DNA from: JAYWAM01 sp043782425
Lineage (GTDB): Bacteria > Pseudomonadota > Gammaproteobacteria > Burkholderiales > Usitatibacteraceae
NCBI GenBank assembly: GCA_043782425.1
Contig: JAYWAM010000247.1
Span: 1-31,239, forward strand
DNA length: 31,239 nucleotides
Direction of reading: 5' to 3'
The notes under the pieces were generated by a model. That model was not told where the DNA came from. It did not search any database and worked only from the letters and a program-made list of their open reading frames with translations. The translations under genes and the position numbers were made by a program. Shown here piece by piece: positions 16,267 through 23,919 of the stretch. Numbering within the stretch: position 1 is the first letter of the stretch; every line of letters starts with the position of its first letter.

Positions 16267-17523
16267 TCATTTCTTGTCAGGCTCAGCAGATTTTTCGGCA
16301 GGCTGCTGCGCCGCTTTTGCCGCCTCTTCCGGTGTCATGGGCGCCAGAGGCTGCCCCGGCGCGAATATTCGCGCCATGCCGTCGATCACAACGGGATCTC
16401 CCGCCTTCAAGCCTTCACGGATAATCCAGGCATTTTTTTCCTTGCCATCCAGCGCGACCCACTCACCCGGTACGACGGGACGCGGCTCGGCTGCGGGTTT
16501 TCCATCTTTGCCCTTGCCAACGACATACACAAACTTACCCATCGGGCCATCGAGCACCGCGCGCTGCGGAACAGCAATGGCGCCAGGACGTGTCGCCCCA
16601 GTCAACACCACACGCACGAATTGCCCAGGGTGCAGGGCATTTTCACCATTGGCGAAAGTGGCGCGCGCGGCATAGGCGCCGGTGTTGGCATCGGCTTTGT
16701 AGTCAGAGAAATCGAGCTTACCAAGCGGCTTCAGCCACTGGCCTTCCGCACTTTTCAGTTTGACCACATAACCTGTCTTGGGCAGCTTCAAGGCGCCCGC
16801 GGCAATTTCATTTTGTAGATTAGTTTTTTCATTCTCAGCAATGGCAAAGTTGACGTGCATCGGGTTGGTCTGCGCCATGGTGGCCAGGAGGCTGTCGCCA
16901 CCGCTGGCATTGGCGAGCGCGCCCTCCACTTTCAATGCGCGGCCGATCACGCCGGTGATGGGCGCTGTGATGTTGGTGTAACCCAAATCCACCCGCGCCG
17001 TCACCAGACGCGCCTGCGCTTCTTTGTGTTGCGCGCGCGCGATGTCCAGGCCCGAGAGGGTTTGATCCCATTCCTTTTGGCTGATGGCTTTGACTTCGAT
17101 GAGCGGTTGCATGCGTGCGTGCTCGCGCTCGGCCAATTTCAAGTTGGCATCCGCGCTGGCCAGTGCGGCTTCGGCCTGCGCTGCGACCGCCGCATAGGCG
17201 GCAGCGTCCAGCTTGAACAAAGGTTGCCCGGCTTTCACCACCGTACCTTCTTCGTACAGACGTTTTTCCACGATGCCATTGACGCGCGCGCGAATTTCCA
17301 CTTCTCGCGAACCGGCCGTCTGGCCGACATATTCATAGTCCACCGTCACATCGCGCAAGGCGATCACTTCAACCGTGACCGCTGCGGGCGGCATGCCTTG
17401 AAACCCGCCAGGCGGCCCCTGCCCGCAGGCGGCGAGCAGCATAGCTAACGTTGCGGCCATCTCTGCCCTGCGCGCAAACGCTCTGAAAAGAAAGGATGTT
17501 GAGGGGAGCGAAGACGAAGCCAT
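16267..17523 (-). CDS. Periplasmic adaptor of RND efflux pump (membrane fusion protein)
   Basis: A 418-residue lipoprotein of the AcrA/MexA family. The lipobox is MLLAACG with the modified Cys at 33. Then come the biotinyl-lipoyl half (VNGIVEKRLYEEGTVVKAGQPLFKLD), the alpha-helical hairpin (about 110-175), the second lipoyl half (YTNITAPITGVIGR), the beta-barrel and the C-terminal membrane-proximal domain, ending in a Lys/Glu-rich tail. It links pump and channel across the periplasm. It is the first gene of the operon. AAAGG lies about nine bases before ATG 17523. Confidence 0.93.
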   Translation of the reverse strand: MASSSLPSTSFLFRAFARRAEMAATLAMLLAACGQGPPGGFQGMPPAAVTVEVIALRDVTVDYEYVGQTAGSREVEIRARVNGIVEKRLYEEGTVVKAGQPLFKLDAAAYAAVAAQAEAALASADANLKLAEREHARMQPLIEVKAISQKEWDQTLSGLDIARAQHKEAQARLVTARVDLGYTNITAPITGVIGRALKVEGALANASGGDSLLATMAQTNPMHVNFAIAENEKTNLQNEIAAGALKLPKTGYVVKLKSAEGQWLKPLGKLDFSDYKADANTGAYAARATFANGENALHPGQFVRVVLTGATRPGAIAVPQRAVLDGPMGKFVYVVGKGKDGKPAAEPRPVVPGEWVALDGKEKNAWIIREGLKAGDPVVIDGMARIFAPGQPLAPMTPEEAAKAAQQPAEKSAEPDKK

Positions 17524-17644
17524 GGTGTATTACCTTTCTAAATCCCTGAAATCAGCGCAAAAGATGGGCTGGCAGGTGCAAAACCTACCGTACGAACTTA
17601 CTTGCTAGATAGCGCCGCGAACTGCATATTAGCTTTTATCGCGC

Positions 17645-17673
17645 TTGCGGCAAGCGTCAATCTGGCGCATGAT
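17645..17673 (+). promoter_or_regulatory. Putative promoter of the TetR gene
   Basis: TTGCGG (17645-17650), 17-base spacer, CATGAT (17668-17673), a reasonable sigma-70 pair. The -10 box touches the operator at 17673-17696, so repressor binding there would block its own transcription. This is a sequence match only. Confidence 0.4.
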
Positions 17674-17696
17674 ACATACACGCACGAATGTATGTC
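17673..17696. promoter_or_regulatory. AcrR/TetR operator (inverted repeat)
   Basis: The 24-base site has arms TACATACA (17673-17680) and GAATGTATGT (17686-17695) around a CGCAC centre. The E. coli AcrR box has the same TACATACA left arm and GAATGTATGT right arm around a different centre. It lies in the gap between the divergent TetR and adaptor genes, exactly where AcrR acts. Confidence 0.8.
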
Positions 17697-17712
17697 AAGC
17701 AAAGGAACGGAA

Positions 17713-18384
17713 ATGGTAAGACGCACCAAGGAAGAGGCGCAGGAAACTCGCCATCTGCTGCTCGATGCGGCGGAACATGTGTTTAATGAAAAGGGGGTGT
17801 CGCGCACCTCGCTGTCGGAGATTGCACAAGCGGCAGGTGTGACACGCGGCGCCATCTACTGGCACTTCAAAAACAAAAGCGATCTGTTTGATGCGATGAT
17901 GGAGCGCGTTACGCTGCCGCTGGAAAACATGGTGCAGAAGTCAGGGGATGCTGCCCTTGAAGACCCGATGTTTCATCTGCGCGCGACTGCCGTTAACGTC
18001 CTGAAACGCACCGCCACGGATGCGCAGATGCGCCGCGTGTTCGACATTGTGTGTCACAAGTGCGAATACGTCGATGACATGCTGCCGCTGAAGGAACGCC
18101 ACCTCAAAAGCCGCGCGCAATGCCTGGCTCAGGTTGAGCTGGGCATCAAGAACGCGATCAAACGTGGCCACCTGCCTGCGCGCACCAACGCGCGGCGCGC
18201 CGCCATCGGCATGCATGCGCTGATCGACGGTCTGATCGCCAACTGGTTGCTGGATCCAGAATACTTTGATCTCGCCCGGGAAGCCGGACATATGATCGAC
18301 ATTTACCTGAACGGGCTTGACGCCAAGCCGACTGGTCTGGCTGCACCGAAGCGGAAATTGCGCAAGGTCAGCACACCACCTTAG
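17713..18384 (+). CDS. TetR-family efflux repressor (AcrR/TtgR type)
   Basis: A 223-residue protein starting MVRRTKEEAQETR, with the AcrR-type helix-turn-helix (SRTSLSEIAQAAGVTRGAIYWHFKNKSDLF at about 30-58) and the longer ligand-binding C-terminal domain of that class. It should bind the operator at 17673-17696 and repress itself and the divergent RND operon until an efflux substrate binds. The start at 17713 is chosen because AAGGA sits upstream and it fits the family. The longer frame from 17602 crosses the promoter and operator. Confidence 0.9.
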   Translation: MVRRTKEEAQETRHLLLDAAEHVFNEKGVSRTSLSEIAQAAGVTRGAIYWHFKNKSDLFDAMMERVTLPLENMVQKSGDAALEDPMFHLRATAVNVLKRTATDAQMRRVFDIVCHKCEYVDDMLPLKERHLKSRAQCLAQVELGIKNAIKRGHLPARTNARRAAIGMHALIDGLIANWLLDPEYFDLAREAGHMIDIYLNGLDAKPTGLAAPKRKLRKVSTPP

Positions 18385-18432
18385 ACGCAACTTTTGATCT
18401 TTTCCTATTTCACGACAGTTTCTTGATTCCAC

Positions 18433-18528
18433 GACCCCCTCACCCCGACCCTCTCCCCCGTTCCGGTGGAGAGGGAGAAAACCCCCTCTCACGCTTGGGC
18501 GGGAGAGGGCGGGGGTGAGGGTGGGGCT
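18433..18528. repeat. G/C-rich composite palindromic repeat (CCTCACCCC...GGGGTGAGG)
   Basis: CCCCTCACCCCGACCCTCTCCC (about 18436-18457) is mirrored by GGGAGAGGGCGGGGGTGAGGG (18501-18521). Inside, CCCTCTCCC also pairs with GAGAGGGAG. This gap between the TetR gene (stop 18384) and the cyclase (stop 18573) contains no gene. It can fold into a strong cruciform. The same motif in shorter form is at 26406-26447. Confidence 0.6.
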
Positions 18529-18572
18529 GTCACCAATTAGGAAACGCTCAATAGATTAGAATCCAAGCTCGA

Positions 18573-19535
18573 TCAACGTGCGCGCTTTTCCTCATACATC
18601 AGTTGATCAGCCGCTTCCCAGGCGCCCTTGAGTCCTAACGCAGGGTTGCGCATAGCGAGGCCAACTGAGGCCTTGACGTCCGCTTCGATCAGCGTCGCCC
18701 TGACACGCTTGAGCAGCGCTTCTCCACCAGCTCTATCACACTCAGCGCTTAAAATGCCAAATTCGTCACCCCCTAAGCGAGCAACAATGTCGAGTGACCG
18801 TGCTGCCTGGCGTAGCGCCGCACCGGTACGTACGATGAGCGCGTCACCTGCGGCATGCCCCTTTACATCATTGACAAGTTTTAGCTCATCTATATCGACG
18901 ATCAAGATTGCTGCAGGATGACCGTAGCGGCGACAGCGATCCTCCTCAGCCGCCAAAAGACCATCCCAGCCGCGCCGGTTATACAGGTGTGTCAGTGCGT
19001 CGCTCAGCGCTTCCGCTTGCAACTTCTCAGAGCGCCGAGCTTCCTTTGTCATTCTAAGTTCGGCCTGAAGAATCGCACTCAACATGGCTGCGAGCAGTTC
19101 CAAGAGTTCTTGCTCCTCGACTATAGACCTAGGTTGGGACGAGGGATGAATTGCGCATAACGTGCCAAACAGGCTGCCATCTTCGAGGACGAGGGGAACG
19201 CCGACATACGCCTTGATCTCGACTTGGCGCCCTATCGGCGCTGCGGCGTATGCCGGGATTTCCTCCGCAAGCGGCGCAATGCGCGGGCCATTGCCTTTCA
19301 CCATCTGGGAGCAGAATGAATCGGCCCAACGAAAAACCGTACCTGGAGCCACGTCGTAACCATGATCTACGCTCTGAAGCACGATCCAATCTTCGCCCTC
19401 AGTGCGAGTGACCACCCAAAGATCGAAACCCATGCGTCTGTGTAGAAACGCAAGCACCGCGCGCCCGGATGTTTCAAAATCGCTAAAAGCCTTTGGCCCG
19501 TCTTTACGAGCAACACTCGCCGTCGCCATTTTCAT
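18573..19535 (-). CDS. GAF-GGDEF diguanylate cyclase
   Basis: A 320-residue soluble protein with an N-terminal GAF-type sensor (about 20-155, ending in LFGTLCAIHPSSQP) joined by a helix (about 160-178) to a GGDEF domain. GGDEF is intact at 255-259 and an I-site RSLD is at 246-249, five residues before it. It should make c-di-GMP from two GTP and be inhibited by product. The GAF ligand is unknown. It has no membrane segment, so the signal is cytoplasmic. A start at 19535 or at 19529, both with GAGAG upstream. Confidence 0.9.
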   Translation of the reverse strand: MKMATASVARKDGPKAFSDFETSGRAVLAFLHRRMGFDLWVVTRTEGEDWIVLQSVDHGYDVAPGTVFRWADSFCSQMVKGNGPRIAPLAEEIPAYAAAPIGRQVEIKAYVGVPLVLEDGSLFGTLCAIHPSSQPRSIVEEQELLELLAAMLSAILQAELRMTKEARRSEKLQAEALSDALTHLYNRRGWDGLLAAEEDRCRRYGHPAAILIVDIDELKLVNDVKGHAAGDALIVRTGAALRQAARSLDIVARLGGDEFGILSAECDRAGGEALLKRVRATLIEADVKASVGLAMRNPALGLKGAWEAADQLMYEEKRAR

Positions 19536-19779
19536 CTCTCAATTCTGAGTAGGAATAATCTTATACCACCCTAATTCGCGACGGAGTATATTTACTTATG
19601 GCTGGTTTCCGGGATGCAGCCTTATGTGCTGTATCGCACAGACCGGGAATCGTCGTGCGAATAAAGTTTTTATTCGAGTTCCGGCGCGGCTTGTCGGCAT
19701 TCGAGGAGCAGCGTCAAATGCGCGTAACGCAAAAGGTCCAGAGCATGTGCCTGGGCCTATATCAAGGAGAAAGACCATC

Positions 19780-20157
19780 ATGAAATTTCGTAAATCACTG
19801 CTTGCTGTATTGATCGCCACATCGCTGGGAAGCATATCCGTCCCGACGCTGGCACGCGCCGATGTGGGGGTCTACTTCAACGCGCCGCCGCCGGCCGTGC
19901 GTCATGAAGTCGTTCCCGCAGCGCGCCGCGGCTACCTTTGGGTACCGGGCTATTGGGACCATCGCGGCAAAAAACATGTATGGCGCACCGGCCATTGGGA
20001 GCGCCAGCGCGTTGGCCATCATTATGTTGAGCCGCGCTGGGTTGAACGCGACAATCGCTGGTTCCTCGAACGCGGTCGCTGGAACCGTGGTGATCGCGAC
20101 GGCGACGGAGTACCCAACTATCGCGATAGACAACCGGACAATCCGCGCCGCCAGTAA
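19780..20157 (+). CDS. YXWGXW-repeat-type secreted protein with DxDxDG motif
   Basis: A 125-residue protein with a signal peptide (KSLLAVLIATSLGSISVPTLARA). Then come PPPAVRHEVVPAARRGYLWVPGYWDHRGKKHVWRTGHWE and similar W-x-x-G-x-W motifs (VPGYW, RTGHW, EPRW, ERGRW), as in the YXWGXW family. The C-terminus has DRDGDGVPNYRD, a calcium-binding loop pattern of thrombospondin type 3 repeats. AAGGAG lies nine bases upstream of the start. Role unknown, probably envelope. It is divergent from the GGDEF gene at 19535. Confidence 0.75.
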   Translation: MKFRKSLLAVLIATSLGSISVPTLARADVGVYFNAPPPAVRHEVVPAARRGYLWVPGYWDHRGKKHVWRTGHWERQRVGHHYVEPRWVERDNRWFLERGRWNRGDRDGDGVPNYRDRQPDNPRRQ

Positions 20158-20187
20158 CGCTCTTTAAATCGGGCCGCGCCTGAAAGG

Positions 20188-20214
20188 GTGTGGCCTTCTT
20201 TAGCACGGCCACAT
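20188..20214 (+). terminator. Possible terminator after the YXWGXW gene
   Basis: GTGTGGCC and GGCCACAT-like arms (about 20189-20196 and 20206-20212) form a stem with an 11-base loop. The downstream T content is modest (gtttctta), so it is a weak candidate. Confidence 0.35.
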
Positions 20215-20296
20215 CAGGTTTCTTATTCAGCGCAAGTTTTCTTGAACTGGCGATCTGACGATATCCATCGTCTTAAGGCTCGCATTTTATGGAACA

Positions 20297-21391
20297 ATGG
20301 CGGCTAGAAGACTATATATGCCGGTTCATATGCTGACTCACGTCACCCGACTTTTAATACGAGTTCTTAGCACGATTCTTACGCTTAGCGTGATATTGCC
20401 TATTTGTGCCTTGGCGCAGCAAAATAATCCTGACGCGCCAACTGGTCTGATTCCCATTAATATCGGATATCCTCAAACGAACTACTGGCCGTTGTTTCTG
20501 GCGCGTGACCTTAAATTGTTTGAGCAAGTCGGGCTGGCGCCAAACTTTGCACCGTTTACGACTGGCGCACCGCTCATTGCGGGTATGAATAGTGGCAACG
20601 TGGATATCGCGTGGACCGGATTGGCGACACTATTCATGCTGGGTAAAGCGATTCCATTGAAGTATGTGCTGGTGACGATGGATCATTCCAGTCAGATGAG
20701 CATGGTGGTGAATCCTCGCTCTGGAATTAGAAGTTACAGGGATATCAAAAAATCCATCGCCATCGGCGCACCCAGCGGTACCTGCGCCGAAGTCTCAGTA
20801 GTGCTTGCGGCCAAGCGGGCGCAGATACCCATCTCCACGCTCAAGGTCTCCAATCTCGCGCCCAATTTGCTGCTGGGGGCTATGCAGAACAATCAGATTG
20901 ATACCGCTTTTATATGGGGGCCTTGGGACCTGCAATTGCGCGAGGCTGGCTTCAAGATTGCCAGTACTGACAGCGACTATGTACAAGGTGGCGGTCCTTG
21001 CGGGGTAACTGTAGCGATTCGGCCTAAATTTCTGGAACAGCATCCTTCCGTGGGGTGCAAGATGGTGAAGGTACATGCGCTGGCGCTGGAAGCAGCACGC
21101 AAAGACCCTGAAATGGTAATACGTATGCTTCAAAAGGAATTGCGGCTTAGTCATGATCTGGCCAGGGAGTCCTACGCCACGCTGGTCATTCCATCGATCA
21201 AATCTCAACTGGATCCCGCTTCGCCCTGGTCACTTACCAATGAAAATGGCGGACTATCCAAAAAACTGATGATTGCTTCAACGGCGCTGTATGAAGCTAA
21301 ATCATTTTCTCAGCCTCTGACAAAAGAAACAGTCTGGCATTCCATAGACGCCAGCTACATCAAACAGTATCTTGAAAGCGACTGTAAATAA
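20297..21391 (+). CDS. Periplasmic solute-binding protein (NMT1/SsuA-like)
   Basis: A 364-residue protein with a signal peptide (LLIRVLSTILTLSVILPICALAQ). The mature part has the pattern of ABC nitrate/sulfonate/taurine binding proteins: INIGYPQTNYWPLFLARDLKLFEQVGL, ITGAPL-type MNSGNVDIAWTG, GAPSGTCAEVSVVLAAKR, and DTAFIWGPWDLQLREAG. The usual partner permease and ATPase genes are not next to it, so it is an orphan here. It lies 49 bases before the MHYT-GGDEF gene on the same strand and may supply a signal to it, which is inference. Start: ATG 20297, or 20318 with a weak AGAAG site. Confidence 0.83.
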   Translation: MAARRLYMPVHMLTHVTRLLIRVLSTILTLSVILPICALAQQNNPDAPTGLIPINIGYPQTNYWPLFLARDLKLFEQVGLAPNFAPFTTGAPLIAGMNSGNVDIAWTGLATLFMLGKAIPLKYVLVTMDHSSQMSMVVNPRSGIRSYRDIKKSIAIGAPSGTCAEVSVVLAAKRAQIPISTLKVSNLAPNLLLGAMQNNQIDTAFIWGPWDLQLREAGFKIASTDSDYVQGGGPCGVTVAIRPKFLEQHPSVGCKMVKVHALALEAARKDPEMVIRMLQKELRLSHDLARESYATLVIPSIKSQLDPASPWSLTNENGGLSKKLMIASTALYEAKSFSQPLTKETVWHSIDASYIKQYLESDCK

Positions 21392-21440
21392 TATCGGCTC
21401 GACAAACGGCGCCCTCTTGAGAAAGTAGGATGAATAGAAA

Positions 21441-23699
21441 ATGCTAGGGAGTTACGATTTCATCCTTGTCACGCTATCAATCGTTATAGCGGTCATTGCG
21501 TCATTTGTCGCGCTTGATCTCGCGTCACGCGTTTCTGCGACGCGCGCGGGCAAGAGCGCGCCATATTGGCTTGCCGGTGGCGCAGTTTCATTGGGAACGG
21601 GGATCTGGGCCATGCATTTCATCGGCATGCTGGCTTTTTCGCTACCGATCTCAATCTCATATGATGTCCCCCTAACCTTGCTTTCGCTGCTGGTAGCCAT
21701 GCTCGCTTCCGCATGGGCGCTTTACACGGTAAGTCTGGACCGCTTGAGTAAACGCCGGCTGGCCATTGCAGGCGTATTTATGGGGGTTGGTATCGTAGGC
21801 ATGCACTATATCGGGATGGAAGCAATGCGTATGCAGCCACGCATTACCTACCAACCTCTGTATTTTTCTTTGTCTATTTTGATTGCCATCCTCGCTTCCA
21901 CTGCTGCCCTGTGGATCTCTTTTCAGTTACGCCTGGAAACAATTAGAACGGCTTTCGGAAAAAAAATACTGGGCGCCCTGACAATGGGCGCTGCAATCAC
22001 TGGCATGCATTACACCGGCATGGTGGCTGCCAATTTTGCGGAAGGCAGTATTTGTATGGCGACCCCGCAGTCGCTTGACCGCACCTGGATGGCGGAGGCA
22101 ATAGCCGGATTTGCCTTGTTGTTTCTGATAACGACTCTATTGATCTCGATATTTGTGGCGATGCGGCCCACCATTCGTTCGCGTTTGTTTTTTCTGGTAC
22201 TGGGTTCCATGTTGCCGATATCACTGATGGCGGGGGGTGGCGTCTTCTATAACTATCATCAGGAAAAGGCGCAACAGACAAACAGTTTAATTTCCACGGC
22301 GCGTTTGCTGGCGGCAACAATGGACAAGGATCTGTCCAGTGTTGAATCCGGATTGCGCGTACTGGCGACCTCGCGCCTTCTGCAACAAAATAATTACTCT
22401 GGTTTTTACGACCAGGCGCAGGAGGCGTTGCGCGAATTGAACGCAAATGCGATTACGCTGAGCGACGCCAGCGGCCAGCAATTGATTGATACGCGTAGGC
22501 CGTATGGCGAGTCTCTTCCTTTGTACGATAATCCGCTTCAGGCTCAGCATATATTCGATACTGGGCGCCCGGTCATTTCTGATTTTTACTTAGGCAGCCT
22601 CAATAGCGAGCCTTTGATTTCAATTGGTGTTCCGGTACGGCGCGGTGATGTCATTGCTTACCAGGTCAGTGCTACTCTCTTATCGGATCGTTTGTCGAAT
22701 CTGCTGGCCCAGCAAAAGCTCCCGCAGGACTGGATTATTGCCATCTATGACAGCAGCGGGACCATTGTTGCCAGAAGCCATGATAATTCGCGCTTCATCG
22801 GCAAGAAAGGCGCGCCCGGCGTACTCAAGCGCCTGGCCGAGATCAACGAAGGCTCGGTTGAAACCAAGACTCTTGAGGGGATTTCAGTCATTTCTGCTTT
22901 CAGCCGCTCACCTGTTTCCCATTGGGCTGTGGCTATGGGTATCCCCGCCGCGAGTTTCACCCGTGATTTATGGATCTCACTCTGGTGGTTAGTACTCGGG
23001 TTAACGGTACTGTTAGTCGCCAGCCTTAGTCTGGCAAGGATGATTAGCGGCTCCATTGCCAAATCGATACACGCTTTGACTGAGCCCGCGTTAGCGCTCG
23101 GCGCGGGAGAGATAGTAAAGGTTCCTCCACTGGGTTTGATCGAGGCGGATGAAGTGGGCAGGGCGTTGATCATTGCTTCAGAGATTCTTGCCAGCGCCCA
23201 GCACGACGCGCAACATGATGTACTAACCGGGCTTGCAAATCGTGCGTTGTTTAGCCTATTTACCCAACAACAGTTGAAAGTTTCAAAAAGAATCAACGGT
23301 AATCTGGCGGTCTTGTATATCGATCTCGATGGTTTTAAAGCGGTTAACGATACCTATGGACATGAAATTGGCGATGCATTGTTGAAAGCTGTTGCGGCCC
23401 GTATTCAAATCAGCATACGTGAATGTGACCTTGCTGCACGCATGGGTGGCGACGAATTTGCGGTCATATTGATACAGCCCGGGAAGGAAGGTCCCGCTTT
23501 TGTCGCCGCTAAATTGGTGGAAAGTCTTTCGATCCCCTTCCCTATCGGATCGCTCTCACTCAACATATCGGCAAGTATTGGGGTTGCACTTTTCCCCGAG
23601 ACGGCAACTAGCAGCGACGCGCTAATGAGGTTCGCGGACGAAGCGATGTACCAAGCCAAAAAAGCAGGCAAACGGCGTTTTTCAATAGCATCGAAATAG
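21441..23699 (+). CDS. MHYT-sensor-GGDEF membrane diguanylate cyclase
   Basis: A 752-residue membrane protein. Residues about 1-245 hold the MHYT domain with MHFIGM (58-63), MHYIGM (121-126) and MHYTGM (189-194), thought to bind metal and sense gases such as oxygen or NO. After a TM helix (about 250-268) comes an extracytoplasmic sensor (about 270-510, dCache-like: dVSSVESGLRVLAT and ISIGVPVRRG), another TM helix and a HAMP-like segment, and the GGDEF domain. GGDEF is intact at 669-673 with an I-site RECD at 660-663, so it likely makes c-di-GMP. No EAL domain. Close behind the solute-binding protein gene (gap 49), which is probably part of the same operon. Confidence 0.9.
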   Translation: MLGSYDFILVTLSIVIAVIASFVALDLASRVSATRAGKSAPYWLAGGAVSLGTGIWAMHFIGMLAFSLPISISYDVPLTLLSLLVAMLASAWALYTVSLDRLSKRRLAIAGVFMGVGIVGMHYIGMEAMRMQPRITYQPLYFSLSILIAILASTAALWISFQLRLETIRTAFGKKILGALTMGAAITGMHYTGMVAANFAEGSICMATPQSLDRTWMAEAIAGFALLFLITTLLISIFVAMRPTIRSRLFFLVLGSMLPISLMAGGGVFYNYHQEKAQQTNSLISTARLLAATMDKDLSSVESGLRVLATSRLLQQNNYSGFYDQAQEALRELNANAITLSDASGQQLIDTRRPYGESLPLYDNPLQAQHIFDTGRPVISDFYLGSLNSEPLISIGVPVRRGDVIAYQVSATLLSDRLSNLLAQQKLPQDWIIAIYDSSGTIVARSHDNSRFIGKKGAPGVLKRLAEINEGSVETKTLEGISVISAFSRSPVSHWAVAMGIPAASFTRDLWISLWWLVLGLTVLLVASLSLARMISGSIAKSIHALTEPALALGAGEIVKVPPLGLIEADEVGRALIIASEILASAQHDAQHDVLTGLANRALFSLFTQQQLKVSKRINGNLAVLYIDLDGFKAVNDTYGHEIGDALLKAVAARIQISIRECDLAARMGGDEFAVILIQPGKEGPAFVAAKLVESLSIPFPIGSLSLNISASIGVALFPETATSSDALMRFADEAMYQAKKAGKRRFSIASK

Positions 23700-23775
23700 G
23701 AATTCCCTCGAGGATCGTGGCTAGACACGGCGCGAAGTGCAGGCGCTGGCGGGGTATTCGCTCGCAGAAACATGG

Positions 23776-23795
23776 ATTCCCACTTCCGTGGGAAT
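23776..23795. repeat. dRS3-like 20-bp repeat, second copy
   Basis: ATTCCCACTTCCGTGGGAAT matches ATTCCC-N8-GGGAAT, and its flanks ATGG and GACAA match the copy at 6220-6239. It lies in the 220-base gap between the convergent MHYT-GGDEF and radA genes, in which I see no gene. Confidence 0.7.
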
Positions 23796-23919
23796 GACAA
23801 ATTATTTGAGGTGCCCTTGCTAAGAAATTCGACACCGCCCAATTTTTTGCCAATAGTGCCCAGTTCTAATTTCCGCAATCCACATCCCTGCTTCTGCCGC
23901 ACGCGGGGGGCGGAGAAAC

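Noticed and set aside
17941..18492. Frame on the minus strand over the TetR gene
   Set aside because: Antisense to a well-supported TetR gene with no family or start signal.
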